64,000 nucleotides of DNA from Hyperoodon ampullatus (lineage: Eukaryota > Chordata > Mammalia > Artiodactyla > Ziphiidae): NCBI GenBank assembly GCA_949752795.1, contig OX457070.1, forward strand, positions 30,861,088-30,925,087. The letters run 5' to 3'. The position numbers were made by a program, and so were the translations under genes. The notes under the pieces are model-generated. The model worked only from the letters and a program-made list of their open reading frames with translations, had not been told where the DNA came from and made no database searches. Shown piece by piece: positions 1 to 11,995 of this stretch. Positions within the stretch are counted from its first letter, which is position 1. Every line of letters begins with the position of its first letter.

Positions 1-615
1 AAATATTACAAGGTCTTTCCACTCTGGTTGCTAGCAATGCAAACCATTCCCAGCCTTGTGTGAGTGCCAGGAATTATTCAACCTAGTGCTTTCTGGTGGT
101 TCTTTCCTCATCTCATCGAATTTCACTCCACACGATCAGTTAGCCAAAGATTCTCAACGACTGCCCTGCAGATATCCAGAGCATCCTCATTCTCTCTCTC
201 TCTCCCCACACCCCGTCCCCCTGCCAATCCCCCCCTCACTGATATTCTGCCCTGAAAATTCTAGCCAGTCTCCAATAATTCTGATCTCTGCTCCTCAATC
301 CAGTGTGTCCACTAGGCTCTGTTTCCATTCTCCTTCCTGCACCACAGCCTGGAAGTGGCCGCAGACGGCAAGTGGGACTACCATAGGGCTCCCCTTGTGT
401 ATTTCACAGTCCTATGCTTCCTGCCATTCACTGTCTAGCAATAGTTGTCACATATACTTTGTTTAATTTTCTAGCTTTTTATTACATGAAAGAAATTCTT
501 GTTGCAGTTAAACCTTCATGAGCAGAAACACAAGTCAATAATTTTATTCTTCATAATTTCTCCAAGACTGATGAAGGGTATCTCCAATGTCATTGTAAAT
601 GGTATTGTGGTCCTG

Positions 616-619
<4 letters not shown>
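1..619. other. Intergenic, nothing recognised
   Basis: A pyrimidine-rich stretch near 190-240 and ordinary unique-looking sequence. An open frame at 56-466 lacks any protein-like composition or homology I can recognise. Confidence 0.6.

Positions 620-669
<50 letters not shown>
620..669. repeat. (CA)n microsatellite
   Basis: About 25 CA units with one interruption (caaaca) near 652-657. Confidence 0.95.
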
Positions 670-699
670 CGATTCTTATCTTTTAGGGATTCTATTGAA

Positions 700-872
700 T
701 TATTTATGGACTAAGTGATACAATTTCTGGGATTTGCTTCAAAAATATGGGTGAGGGTGAAATTGCAAAGAGGTAAACATTGGCCAAGAATTGATAATTA
801 CTGAGGTTGGGTGATGAGTAATGTCTACTTTTTAATGTTTGAAATTTTCCATAATAAAAAGTTTTCTGAAAC
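700..872 (+). repeat. L1 3' end, old mammalian subfamily
   Basis: Matches the familiar L1M terminal sequence (gtttgaaattttccataataaaaagtt). Preceded by unassigned sequence. Confidence 0.7.
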
Positions 873-1084
873 CAATTCTAAGAAACCTCTAAGTTTAAGG
901 CCCACTACATGACTTCTACTATGTCAGCTGAGTAAGAACGAATGAGCTAAGAGCAGGTCTTTGATGGTAGAAAAGGCGGAACACAAAGGCATGTGATGTA
1001 AAAAAGAAACTGAAGGAAAGCGAAACAAAAGCTAACGGCAATCTTCAACTGCTATATCTTATCAGTTCAGAAGACAGCCCCTCC

Positions 1085-1419
1085 TAAAAAGAGTACAAAT
1101 GAACTTATCTACAAAACAGAAATAGAGTTATAGATGTAGAAAACAAACTTTTGGTTACCAGGGGATAAGGGTGGGGGAGGGATAAATTGGGAGATTGGGA
1201 TTGACGTATACACACTACTACATATAAAGTAGATAACTAATAAAGACCTACTGTATAGCACAGGGAACTCTACTCAATACTCTGTAATGGCCTATATGGG
1301 AAAAGAATCTAAAAAAGAGTGGATATATGTAAATGTATAACTGATTCACTTTGCTGTACACCTGAAACTAACACAACATTGTACATCAACTATACTCCAA
1401 TAAAAATTTTAAAAAAAAT
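1085..1419 (+). repeat. Cetartiodactyl L1 3' end
   Basis: Shows the L1 3' UTR signature: ggttaccaggggataagggtg, then tatagcacagggaact, then caactatactccaataaaaa at the 3' end. 5'-truncated. A SINE was later inserted at its tail. Confidence 0.85.
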
Positions 1420-1432
1420 AAGAAGACAGCAC

Positions 1433-1727
1433 TGGGACTTCCCTGGTGGCACAGTGGATAAGAATCCGCCTGCCAATGCAGGGGACACGGGTTCGAGCCC
1501 TGGTACGGGAAGGTCTCACATGCCGCAGAGCAACTAAGCCCGAGCACCACAACTACTGAAGCCTGTGTGCCTAGAGCCTGTGCTCCACAACAAGAGAAGC
1601 CACCGCATGAGAAGCCCATGCACCACAACGAAGAGTAGCCCCCGATCGCTGCAGCTAGAGAAAATCCCACGCGCAGCAACAAAGACCCAACGCAGCCAAA
1701 AAAATTAAAAAATATATATTAAAAAAA
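1433..1727 (+). mobile_element. CHR-type SINE, long form
   Basis: tRNA-derived head (ggacttccctggtggcac, B-box ggttcgagccc), long body and A-rich tail. Flanked by a perfect 13-bp target-site duplication, aagaagacagcac, at 1420-1432 and 1728-1740. Confidence 0.93.
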
Positions 1728-2084
1728 AAGAAGACAGCACCAACCCAGGCTGACAATAGCTTCTCCACTTACTGTGTGACTGAGAGGTTGCAGAAGCTCT
1801 ACCCAACACCATGTTGTTACTGCTGCCGTGACTGCCTGGTCCTTATTTTAGAGAGTGAGATTTCACAAATCGCAAAACCAATCTGTCCTGTCACAAACTC
1901 TGGCTAAATAGAACCTGGATCACCATGGTAACAGCAAAGGCAGGCAGTGGAGGAGGGATGCTACTTTGTCACAGAGACAAAGAAGCTGGTGAAAAGCAAA
2001 AGTCAGAGAAAGCATCCCATCCATCCCTCAAGATCCAGCCCCGAATTCTGCCTCCTCTCAAGCCCCATGGCCTCCTCCAAATAA

Positions 2085-2255
2085 CTAGGTTTATAAAGCA
2101 CCTAGTCTGTGCATTCAAGGAAGGTATAATTATCTCCATTTTGCAGAAGGGAAATCTGAGGCTCAGCAAGACTAAGAAACTCTCTAAAGTCTGATAAGCA
2201 CCAAAGCTGGGATTGAAGCCCTACCTAGTGCCAGGACCCATGTTCTCCCATCTCT
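2085..2255 (-). repeat. MIR-like SINE
   Basis: Contains the reverse MIR core: tctccattttgcagaaggg, gaggctcagcaagactaag and a diverged ggattgaagccc. Confidence 0.65.
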
Positions 2256-3017
2256 GATCCTGTAGCATTTAGCATTTGAGAGTGCTCATTTAGAAATTAT
2301 CTGTATTTGTTTTATACTATTTGTATAAAGCAAACACAGTGGACAACATCAAAAAGGCAGACATAGACATAAAAATAATTTGTAAGCATTTAAAGGTCCA
2401 GAGTGTTTTGAGAACTCATATTTCATTTCCCTTCTCTCCCAAATTTCAACCAAATAAGAACAAAATATTAGAATATTAGAATAAGGGGGAAATTCCTTTC
2501 CATCATGGAAACATGAGAAGAGACACATAAACAAAGAGATGCATTAAGGGATCAGCCAAACAAGCAATATTCTAAGACATCAATTTAAATATCACCGGGA
2601 TAAAAAAAATTATACTGTTCAGTTCAGGTCTCCTTAGATAACTCCTCAAACAAAGAGTACAATGTAAGTTAGTCTTATTCTTGTTCAGTGTCTGTAATAA
2701 ATCCTTTATTTAAACATTTTAAAATGTGGTAGAGAAAAGAATATTTATCATCACAAACTGGTTTCTAAGGAAGGTGTTTTTGTTGTTATTTTGGGACATT
2801 GTTTAGGGGTTTTTTATGTTTTGTTGAACACAAATATAATTTTTATCTTCAGTATAGTTGTCATACTTGAAGACAGAAACCTAGGTGTTCTGGAAGGAAT
2901 ACTATGGCCAAGAGGCTGCTAGTATAGAACATCCAATACTAACCACCCCTGCAGCTGATAAATTCTCATTATATTTTATTCTTTGCATCATTCATTCAAG
3001 ATTTAAATCCTGAAAAT
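2256..3017. other. Intergenic, nothing recognised
   Basis: AT-rich unique-looking sequence. No coding, RNA or clear repeat signal was found. Confidence 0.5.
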
Positions 3018-3385
3018 TTTTATTTTTAAAATGTATTTTATTGAAGTATTGTTGATTTACAATGTTGCATTACTTACTGCTGTACAGCAAAGTGATTCAG
3101 TTATACATATATATTCTTTTTCATATTCTTTTCCATTATGACTTAGCACAGGATATTGAATATGGTTCCCTGTGCTATACAGTAGGACCTTGTTGTTTAT
3201 GCATTCTATATATAATAGTTTGCATCTGCTAACCCCAAGCTCCCAATCCATCCCTCCCCCACCCCTACCTTTCCCCTTGGCAACCACAAGTCTGTTCTCT
3301 ATGTCTGTGAGTCTGTTTCTCTTTCGTAGATAAGGTGATATGTGTCATATTTTAGATTCCACATATAAATGATATCATATGGTTA
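3018..3385 (-). repeat. Cetartiodactyl L1 3' end
   Basis: Reverse-strand L1 3' UTR: ttgaagtattgttgatttac, gtacagcaaagtgattcagt, ccctgtgctatacagtagga, then ctcccaatccatccctccccc. 5'-truncated at about 3385. Confidence 0.85.
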
Positions 3386-3394
3386 AACCTTAAA

Positions 3395-4080
3395 ATTTTT
3401 AAGACCTATGCCTCACACCTTATATAAAAATTAACTTAAAACAGATAATAGCTCTAAATGTAAAGCTTAAAACTAAAAAACTTGCTGGGCTTCCTTGGTG
3501 GCACAGTGGTTAAGAATCTGCCTGCCAATGCAGGGGACACAGGTTCAAGCCCTGGTCCAAGAAGATCCCACATGCCACGGAGCAACTAAGCCTGTGTGCC
3601 ACAACTACTGAGCCTGCACTCTAGAGCCCGCAAGCCACAACTACTGAAGCCCGTGTGCCTAGAGCCCGTGCTCTACAAGAGAAGCCACCACAATGAGAAG
3701 CCTGCGCACCGCAATGAAGAGTAACCCCTGCTCGCCGCAATTAGAGAAAGCCGTGCACAGCAACTAAGACCCAAGGCAGCCAAAAAGAAATAAATTAATT
3801 AATTAAAAAAAAAACCTTGCAGAAGAAAAATAGGAAAAAATTTTGTTGAGATCTTAGATTAGGCAAAGATTTCTTAGATATGACAGCAAATTATGATCCA
3901 GAAGAAAAACAAATTGGAATTCTTCAAAATTAACAACTGTGGTCCTCAAAAGACACCACTAAGAAAATGAAAAGACAAGGCATATATTGGGAGAAAACAT
4001 TTGCAGATCACTTCTGTATTAAGACTAAAACAGATGAAGAAATCTCAAAACTTAATAAAAAATACAAAAATTAAACACTT
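3395..4080 (+). repeat. L1 ORF2 relic interrupted by a SINE
   Basis: Decayed + strand L1 ORF2 sequence resembling the stretch before the ORF2 end (ttggaattcttcaaaattaac and gggagaaaacatttgcagat). It is split by the SINE at 3485-3811. Confidence 0.6.
3485..3811 (+). mobile_element. CHR-type SINE, long form
   Basis: Head gggcttccttggtggcacag, B-box ggttcaagccc, long body with repeated cacaactactgagcc units, and a tail of taaattaattaattaaaaa. It lies inside an L1 ORF2 relic. Confidence 0.9.
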
Positions 4081-4083
4081 TGC

Positions 4084-4532
4084 AGTAAGCTGAACAATGG
4101 CTTCCCAAAGATGTCCACATCCTAATCCCTGGAATTTGTGAATATGATACTATTACCTTACATGGCAAGAGAACCCCTGCAAGTGTGATTAAATTAAGGA
4201 TCTTGAAAGGGAGATTATCCTGATTATTCAGTTGGGCCCAGTGTAACCACAAGGGTCCTTGTAAGAGGGAGGCATGAGGGTCAGAATCAGGAAAAGGTGA
4301 TGTGATGACAGAAGCAGAGAGAGACATTGGAAGATGCTACGCTGCTGGTTTGGAAGATAGATGATGGAGCCATGAGCCAAGAGTGCAAGTGGCCTCTAGA
4401 AGCTAGAAAAGGCAGGGAAAGGGATCGCCCAGAGCCATCAGAAGAGACATTTTGAGCTCCAAACTGTAAGATAAATTTATGTTGTTTTAAGCCACTAACT
4501 TCGTTGTAATTTGTTACAGAAGGAAAAAGAAA
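4084..4532 (+). repeat. MLT1-type LTR (ERVL-MaLR)
   Basis: Diagnostic MaLR LTR segments in order: gaacaatggcttcccaaaga, tccacatcctaatccctgg, gattatcctgattattcag, tccttgtaagagggaggca and the 3' ttgttttaagccactaa. Near full-length solo LTR. Confidence 0.85.
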
Positions 4533-4539
4533 TAAACTC

Positions 4540-4623
4540 ATATGTATACATAGATATGTATATATACATATGCATATACATAGGTACATGCATATACATA
4601 TATACATGCATATACATATATAC
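4540..4623. repeat. AT-rich simple repeat (TATACA/CATATA)n
   Basis: Imperfect alternation of tatacata and catatg units directly after the MaLR LTR. Confidence 0.8.
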
Positions 4624-4797
4624 ACACACATTCACTTTGTAATTTTTCTTTAAACTGTTTCTATGTTTTATTCACTACCGTGATATATACACATATATAT
4701 GTATACACACTTCTTAAAGAAAAACATTAAAATTTTTATATATATGAATAAAACATAGGAACAATTTAAAGAAAAATCACGAAGTGAATGTGTGTGT
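4622..4797. repeat. 53-bp inverted repeat, 70-bp spacer
   Basis: The left arm at 4622-4674 is the reverse complement of 4745-4797 at 49 of 53 positions by eye. The four mismatches are all transitions. The spacer is AT-rich with its own palindromic tatacacatatatatgtata. The right arm runs into an old L1 relic on the minus strand. Confidence 0.85.
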
Positions 4798-5608
4798 AAC
4801 CATCACCCAAGTCAAGAAATGGGATATTCTCAGCAGCCTAGAAACCACATACGCCCTTCCATAGCATATACTTCTCCCTCTTCCTGGAGATCACCATTAT
4901 CTTGACTGTTTGATAATAATTGTGTTTTCCTTTGTAATTTATATGCACATGTAAATGCACACATAGAAGTGTATCTCTAACCACTATAGTAATTTTGCTT
5001 GTCTTCTAAAATTTTTAATTGTGGTAAAATATATGTAATATAAAATTTTCCATCTTAACCATTTCTAAGTGTATACTGTTGTGCAAAGAGCTCCTGAATT
5101 TTTCATCTTGCAAAACTGAAACTTTATACCTGTTAAACGACAGCTCCCATTCCCCTCCATTCCATTGTACATATATATCACATTTGTTTATCTAATTATC
5201 TATCAACAGGGTATTTGGGTTGCTTTTGCCTTTGGTTATCATGAGTAATGCTACAGTGAACATAGTTGTACAATCATCTCTTCAATATCCTGCTTTCAAT
5301 TCCTTTGGATATATATCCATAAGTGGTATTACGGGGCTATATGGTAATTCCATTTTAAGTTTTTGAGGAAACACCATACTGTTTTCCATAGCAGCTGCAC
5401 CATTGCATATTCCCACAAACAGTGCACAGGGTTCCAATTTCTCCACATCCTTGTCAAAACTTATTTTTTTTTTTTGTTTTTTTCTTTTTCTTTTTGTTTT
5501 TTTATAGCAGCCCTCATATTGGGTGTGAGGTGATGTTGTGTTTTTGATTTGCATTTCCCTAATGGTTAGTGATGTTGAGCATCTTTTCATATGCTTGTTG
5601 GTCATTTT
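4798..5608 (-). repeat. Old L1 3' region
   Basis: Reverse-strand L1M 3' UTR pieces: taaccatttctaagtgtata, then atatatccataagtggtatt, ttttccatagcagctgcacc and gatgttgagcatcttttcat. It appears to continue at about 6526 after a younger insertion. Confidence 0.7.
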
Positions 5609-5769
5609 TTTTCAACTTCAGTATGAGTTGAATTCTTTATTTTGCTTATACAAGGACTGATAGCACTAACATTCACATTAAAAAGTTAGTACATGTGGCA
5701 ATAGACTTAAAAAGTCACTTTGCCTTGCAGTCTCAGGATACGACTCAATTTAATCTTATTGAGAAGTTT

Positions 5770-6525
5770 TTTTAAAATTATTTTTTATTGAAGTATAGTT
5801 GATTTACAATGTTGTGTTAATTACTGCTGTACAGCAAAGTGATTCAGTTATACACACACACATATATATAGTCATTTTTATATATATATTCTTTTCCATT
5901 ATGGTTTATCTTAGGATATTGAATATAGTTCTCTGGGCTATACAGTAGGACCTTGTTGTTTATTCATTCTATATATAAAAGCTTACATCTTCTAACCTCA
6001 ACCTCCCACTCCATCCCTCCCCCAACCCCCTCCCCCTTGATAACCACCAGTCTGTTCTCTATGTCTGTGATTCTGTTTCTGTTTCCTAGATAGGTTTATT
6101 TGTGTCATATTTTAGATTTCACATATAAGTGATTTGTGTCATATTTTAGGTTTCACATATAAGTGATATCATATGGTATTTGTCTTTCTCTTCTGACTTT
6201 CTTCACTTAATATGATAATCTCTAGTTGCATCCATGTTGCTGCAAATGGCATTATTTCATTCCTTTTTATGGCTGAGTAGTATTCCATTGTATATATGTA
6301 CCACATCTTCTTTATCCATTTATCTGTTGATGGACATTTAGGTTGTTTCCATGGCTTGGCTATTGTGACTAGTGCTGCTATGAACATAAGAGTGCATGTA
6401 TCTTTTTAAATTATAGTTTTGTCCGTGTTTATGCCCAAGAGTGGGATCGCTGGATCATATGGTGGTTCTATTTTCAGTTTTCTGAGGAACTTGCATACTG
6501 TTTTCCACAGTGGCTGCACCTTATT
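5770..6525 (-). repeat. Younger cetartiodactyl L1 3' end nested in an older L1
   Basis: Reverse 3' UTR starts with ttattgaagtatagttgatt, includes gtacagcaaagtgattcagt and ends near cagtggctgcacc. A local tandem duplication of tgtcatattttagrtttcacatataagtga lies near 6104-6170. Confidence 0.8.
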
Positions 6526-7330
6526 GGCCATTTTTATATCTTCTTTAAAGAAATGTCTATTCACGTCATTTGCCCATTTTTAAATAGTTATTTGAGTTTT
6601 TGTTGTTGAGTTGTAGAAATTCTTTATATATTCTGAAATATTAACCTTTATCAGATATATGATTTACAAATATTTACTCCAATTCTATGGGTTGCCTTTT
6701 CACTTTGTTGATTGTGTCCTTTGACACTGAGAAGTTTTTAATTTTGATGTAGTCAAATCAATCTATTTTTACTTTTATTTCCTGAGCTGTTGGTATTATA
6801 TTCAAGAAATCATTGCCAAATCCAATGTCACAGAGATTTTCCCCTATGTTTTGTTCTAAGAGTTCTACAGTTATAGGTCTTACATTTAAGGCTTTGATTC
6901 ATTTTTAGTTAATTTTTTATGGCATTAGTTAAGAGTTCAACTTCATTCTATTGCACATGGATATTCAGTTTTCCCAACACCGTTTGTTGAAAAGACTATA
7001 TTTTGTCCCACTGAAAATCATTTGAGCATATATGCAAGGGTTTATTTCTGGGCTCTCTATTCTATTCCATCATCTATATGTCTGTCTTTATGCCAGTACC
7101 ACACGGTTTTGATTACTGTAGCTTAATTTTGCTTGTTTTAGAACTATATGGAATCCTATTATTTGTATTCTTGAGGATCTTGTTTCTTTTGTTTGGCATT
7201 GAGAGATGCATTTATATTATTGCATATAGCTCTAGTTTTTATTGAAGTATGGTATTCTATTGTCCAAAATCTATCCATTCTACTGCTGGTGAATATTTGA
7301 TTCTATCTCCAAATATTTTTTTGGAAAGGG
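6526..7330 (-). repeat. Old L1, continuation
   Basis: Resumes at ggccatttttatatcttctt, a point matching ttggtcattt at 5599-5608, then proceeds through reverse L1 sequence such as ttgttgaaaagactatattt and ctctattctattccatcatc. Confidence 0.7.
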
Positions 7331-9094
7331 ATTGTTGCTACTTGATCTCATTGACTCTAAACTTCTTTTTCATAGCCACCTGAGTCTATTTTATAGTCTC
7401 TTTTGACCTACAACATCATCATGATTCCATCTTTTGTTTCTTTAGACATTTCATCCATAGCTATTTTATAGTTGCTGTCTGATATTCTAATATCTGCAGT
7501 TCTTGGTAGTCTAAATTTGTTGTTTATTGTTTGTATGGAATCTCAGTCTTTTCTTTTATCTATATGGCCTTGGTGATCTTTGATTGTAAGCTGACATTTG
7601 GTTGATATTCATCTGTTTAAAATCTGTGGCCCAAGTTGAGGATGCTTCCTCCAGATATGATTTTTATTCACATCTTCCAGGAGCTTGGGATTGCTGTGAA
7701 TCTGCAACCACTTTTAACCCATATTTGGAGCATCAGGAGTCCTGGACTCATCCCTCCCTTCCTCTCCCTCCTCCATCTTGCCACTGACCTAACAGCTTAG
7801 TTTCTGGATTGCAGGGCTGATATTGTAATTTCATTTCCCTCCTGTTCAACTCTGTTTTCTCAGAGGCATGAGATTCACTGAGGTTTTGTTTTTTCCTTTG
7901 GAAAGTTCTCTGTTTGCTGTGATAGAAGCAATATAATAAAAATTGTGCTTTATGTAAGTTCTGGTTTTTTTGTAAGAGGAGATATCTGGTCCACCATCAT
8001 GCCAAAAGCAGAAGACTTTCAGATCTCATTTCTTGGAAGGTTGGTAAGGCATTAGGGTCTTGCTTGAGAACAATAAATGGAAATTATTCCACTAACCAAA
8101 CTAGGCTTTTGTTTTATTGAACAAGACAGACAAGAGCTGGATTGTCTTCAGCTGAAGACAAAAGCTAAACCTGGAACACAGAGAGTATTTGTAGTAATTT
8201 GGGGAAGAGAAAGGACAAAATGGAGTAACTGGAAAGAGGAACAAACTCTACTGGATGAGTTTGATTAAGTTTTTGCTGTTTGGTGAGGGATGTGAATCAC
8301 AAACCAACCACAAATATGTCCATTTTTTATAATAATGTGAATTTGGATCTACTTTGGAAGAAGCAATGAAATTCTGAATTTGGCTCTGAAGTAAGTGAGA
8401 GTGGGAGCCAGGGCCTATTACTTGTATTGGGTAATATCTGGAGAATGAAACTTACTTCAGTCTTATTATTTTGGTCTCTGGCAGAAATGTTTCCACCATA
8501 TTAAGATATAATGTTAAGTCTCATAGTTTTTACAGCATGCTAATATAAAAAATTCATCTGAAGAACATTCTGTCTTTTGCAAAAACACATCTTAAGATAT
8601 CTATTAGATTACTCAGTGTACCTTAAACAAGAACCCACACATACAAAATTCATCCTCAAGTTCAGTGCCAGGAAAAACCTTGTCTTCTTAGAAAAATATG
8701 TGTCCTTCTTTTTATCAGACTAAATAACCCATGTGTTTCCTGTCTCAACTTCTTTCCTTAACTCCCAAAAAGGTCAGATCTAAACTAAAATCACTTGTGG
8801 TAACCAGTGCATCCCAGGTGCCCGGCCCCATCTCTGTCTCTGATCCCAATTGTAAAAGTAGTTTGATTATCTTTTCATATTGTATCATAAAAGCAATACA
8901 TATTCATTATTCATTGTGGGAAATATAGACACAAAAAATGAAGAAAAATAGCAACTGTTACTTTTGAAACATTAGTGTACATTCCCTGGTTACACCATCC
9001 CCACACCCATCCCAACTTTATTATTATTATTTGGTTGCCAGTAAGAAAAACTGACTATGACCTATGCAGGGGAGGAAATTTTCTTTTTCTTCTA
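7331..9094. other. Intergenic, no gene recognised
   Basis: AT-rich. The part at about 7380-7950 resembles decayed LINE sequence also seen near 24.9-25.4 kb. A piece at 8865-8960 resembles an old LINE 3' end (tcataaaagcaatacatatt). Short ORFs here have no protein-like support. Confidence 0.5.
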
Positions 9095-9625
9095 CCCATC
9101 TTAGGTTCATTGACTGGGACCCTGCAAATTAGACAGACAAAGATAGGTTAGCAGGGGAAAAACAAACAGAGACTTATTGATAGGCGTATCACACTTGTAC
9201 CTGGGAATACACAGAGAGCTTATATAGCATCTTAGCAAAGAACAATAATTTTCTGGTGAAGTGACAAGATTAAAGAAAAAGACTTTGAGTTTCTAGGGGC
9301 AGGCAGCAGATTATGGGAAAGCAAGCATATGGGGAAGTCAATAGTGGATAAGGGCTAATTTCAGCTAGGTTCGTTATGTAGATTCTTCTGGTGCCTTCTC
9401 TGGGTTGATAAGGGTCTAGAATAGTCTCGGTGGTTAACTTCTGACCTTCCTGATAGAGAGAGGAGTGGGGTATATCTTTATAAACTTATGTCCTACTTTT
9501 AGGCAAATAGGGGAGAGCAGAGAGCTTTTCTTATATCAGTTCTTCTCAGATGCCTTCGGCTCAAGTTAGTCATTACGCCAAAGTGCCGTATTTCAGGGTG
9601 GCAAATCCTGCTACACTTCAGTCAT
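9095..9625 (-). repeat. ERV1-like solo LTR
   Basis: On the minus strand it begins near tgtagcaggatttgccaccc, has a TATA-like gctatataagctc (plus-strand 9218-9230) and ends near cctaagatgggtag. This arrangement is typical of gammaretrovirus-class mammalian LTRs. No internal viral sequence adjoins it. Exact family not assigned. Confidence 0.65.
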
Positions 9626-10250
9626 TTAAATAATAAAAAGTATTTATTAGGAGGACACTAGTAAGTTCCCATAGTTCAAGTAGAAAGCTCAGGCCTCAGA
9701 ATGCATGGGAACCTTAGTGGCCCTCAGCCCACAGCAGTGAAAATCACAATCTCCCTAGGACTCATCTCCAAACTGCTTTTCTTCCCTGCATGTCGGCCAG
9801 CACGGAGCACTGTATTTGGCAATCCCACTAAGACTGCAGGGAATCAGGCAGGGCCTGAGAGCCCGTGCAAATGAATATGCGGTGGTTCTGTTACAGTCAA
9901 AGCAAAGCAGATAAAAAGAAGTGTTTCAAACCACGGGGCCACCTGTTTGTCCTCCTTTGTGTGGTCACAGCCAAATGTTCATGAATTTATGTTGCCCCAC
10001 ACCTATTGCCACGGCTGTGAGAAAGAAACCCTGGGCTGACTCTCATTCTGGTGCATTTCCTGATTGGGCATCAGTGGCTGAGGACTGTGGTCTTCTGCTG
10101 CCTCCATGCCCTTCCTGCCTCTCATCCCACCAAAGATAGCTGGGTGACCCAGAGGAGAGAAGAGGGAGTCCACACTGGACAGGAGGCCACAGTCCCCCTA
10201 AGTACATTACACATAATTAAAGCAAAATAGAGGTTGATTCTATTTATTTT
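9626..10250. other. Intergenic, nothing recognised
   Basis: Mixed composition. The open frame at 9921-10139 shows no recognisable domain. Confidence 0.5.
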
Positions 10251-10265
10251 AAAACTTACTAGTAG

Positions 10266-10475
10266 GGCTTCCCTGGTGGCGCAGTGGTTGAGAGTCCACC
10301 TGCCGATGCAGGGGACACAGGTTCGTGTCCCGGTCCGGGAAGATCCCACATGCCGTGGAGCGGCTGGGCCCATGAGCCATGGCCGCTGAGCCTGCGCGTC
10401 CAGAGCCTGTGCTCCGCAGTGGGAGAGGCCACAACAGTGAGAGACCCGCGTACTGCTAAGAAAAAAAAAAACAAC
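10266..10475 (+). mobile_element. CHR-type SINE, short form
   Basis: Short, about 210-bp variant with gagccatggccgctgagcc and gagaggccacaacagtgaga. The target-site duplication is aaaacttactagtag (10251-10265) and aaaacttcctagtag (10476-10490), differing by one base. Confidence 0.93.
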
Positions 10476-10490
10476 AAAACTTCCTAGTAG

Positions 10491-11265
10491 CTGATGTGAG
10501 TCTATTCTAGACCCTCAACAAATGACACTTAAAAGGGAACATCCCCAGATGTGTATCTAACACAGTACTTCTCAATACTTATGGGAACACTCATTTATAG
10601 AACCCTAGTGCACTCGGTGATATTAATATTAATTTTAAGGAAAGAGTTTTGGCAGTCAAACTACATTTGGGAAACACTGCATACTATATTATATTTTTGG
10701 ATATGCAAAATGTACTGTATCAAACTAAAGGCTCGAGGAAATGTTACAATTTCTGTCCTGTCTCTCTAATATATAAATATATACACTAACATATACAGTG
10801 ATTATATTCCACAGGGTAAGTGAAACTGTAGGCATTTTTTCTTTGTTTTGCTTTTCATTATATTCTGATTTTGATATTATACTCTGATTTTTCTGTAATA
10901 CATATATTTAAAAAGTCAACAACTTATACAAAATAGATGACAATTTAAAGATTATTTTTTAAAAAAATAAAGATTAAATAGATGTTAAATACAACAGATG
11001 AGAAGAATTTGTTCTCATCAAACACCAGAAGTGTTTAATAATGCCTCCCATTATCTATTGAAGTATAGCACATTGTCCATTAAATATCTGAATTGGATAT
11101 ATGCCGAATGAACGTAGAAATATCAGAGGGTCTATAAGAGTTAGTATACTATTCCTATGTCATTACACAAATATTAATCCCTAAGATATACTCTACTATC
11201 AATTTTAAAAGTTCTTCATATTCTTTTGCCAATATGAGTAACAAGGACATTATTTTAAATGTTCT
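10491..11265. other. Intergenic, nothing recognised
   Basis: AT-rich sequence with no clear repeat or gene. Confidence 0.45.
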
Positions 11266-11269
11266 TTTA

Positions 11270-11565
11270 AATCAGGGATTGGCAAACTTTTTATGTAAAG
11301 AGCCAGATGGTAAATCTTTTAGAATTTGCAGGCCATACAGTCTTGGTTGCAATTACTCAACTCTGCTATTTCAGAGTGAGAGCAGCCGTAGACAATACCT
11401 AAACAAGTGAGTATAGCTGTGTTCCAGGAAAGTGTATTTATGGACACTAAAATTTGAATCATGTCCTTTTCACGTGTCATTAAATATAATTATTCTTTTA
11501 ATTTTTTTCCCAACCATTTGAAAATGTAAAATCATTCTTAGTTCATGGGCCACGTGTAGTCCCTT
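11270..11565 (+). repeat. hAT-Charlie-type DNA transposon relic
   Basis: Starts with cagggattggcaaacttttt and continues gtaaagagccagatggtaaa, aggccatacagtcttggttg and gctgtgttccag. This is a common mammalian non-autonomous hAT family. The right terminal inverted repeat is missing. Confidence 0.7.
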
Positions 11566-11599
11566 CCCATATCACAAAAGCATGTGGGAGAAGTGATGT

Positions 11600-11995
11600 T
11601 ATGTCATTTCTAAGATGAGTTTATAAAGACTATAAATTTCTGTCTCGGATGCATGCTCTCTCTCTCAGATCTCTGCCATGTTGTGTGGTGAGGCCCATAT
11701 GGCAAGGAACTGAAGCCTCCAGCCAACATCAGAGAGGAACTGAGGCCTCCTGACAACACCCATGTGAGTGAGCTTGGAAGCAGATTTTCCTCTTCCAGTC
11801 GAGCCTTCAGATGACTGCAGCCTCAGCTAACAGCTCGCATACAACCTTATGGGAGAGGAGACTCTGCAATAAAATCACCCTAGAATCCTAACCCCACAGA
11901 AATTGTAAAATGATCAGTATGTATTGTTTTTAGCTGCTAAGTTTGGGGGTAATTTTTTATGCATGCATATTAATTAATACAGCACCTATGTTAGA
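11600..11995 (+). repeat. MaLR-type LTR
   Basis: Contains gccatgttgtgtggtgaggc, ccagtcgagccttcagatga and a tail tttttagctgctaagtttgg, as in the MLT1 group. Confidence 0.65.

Noticed and set aside
1433..1510. tRNA-like A and B boxes
   Set aside because: They belong to tRNA-derived SINE heads. No cloverleaf with acceptor stem or anticodon arm of a functional tRNA can be folded by eye.
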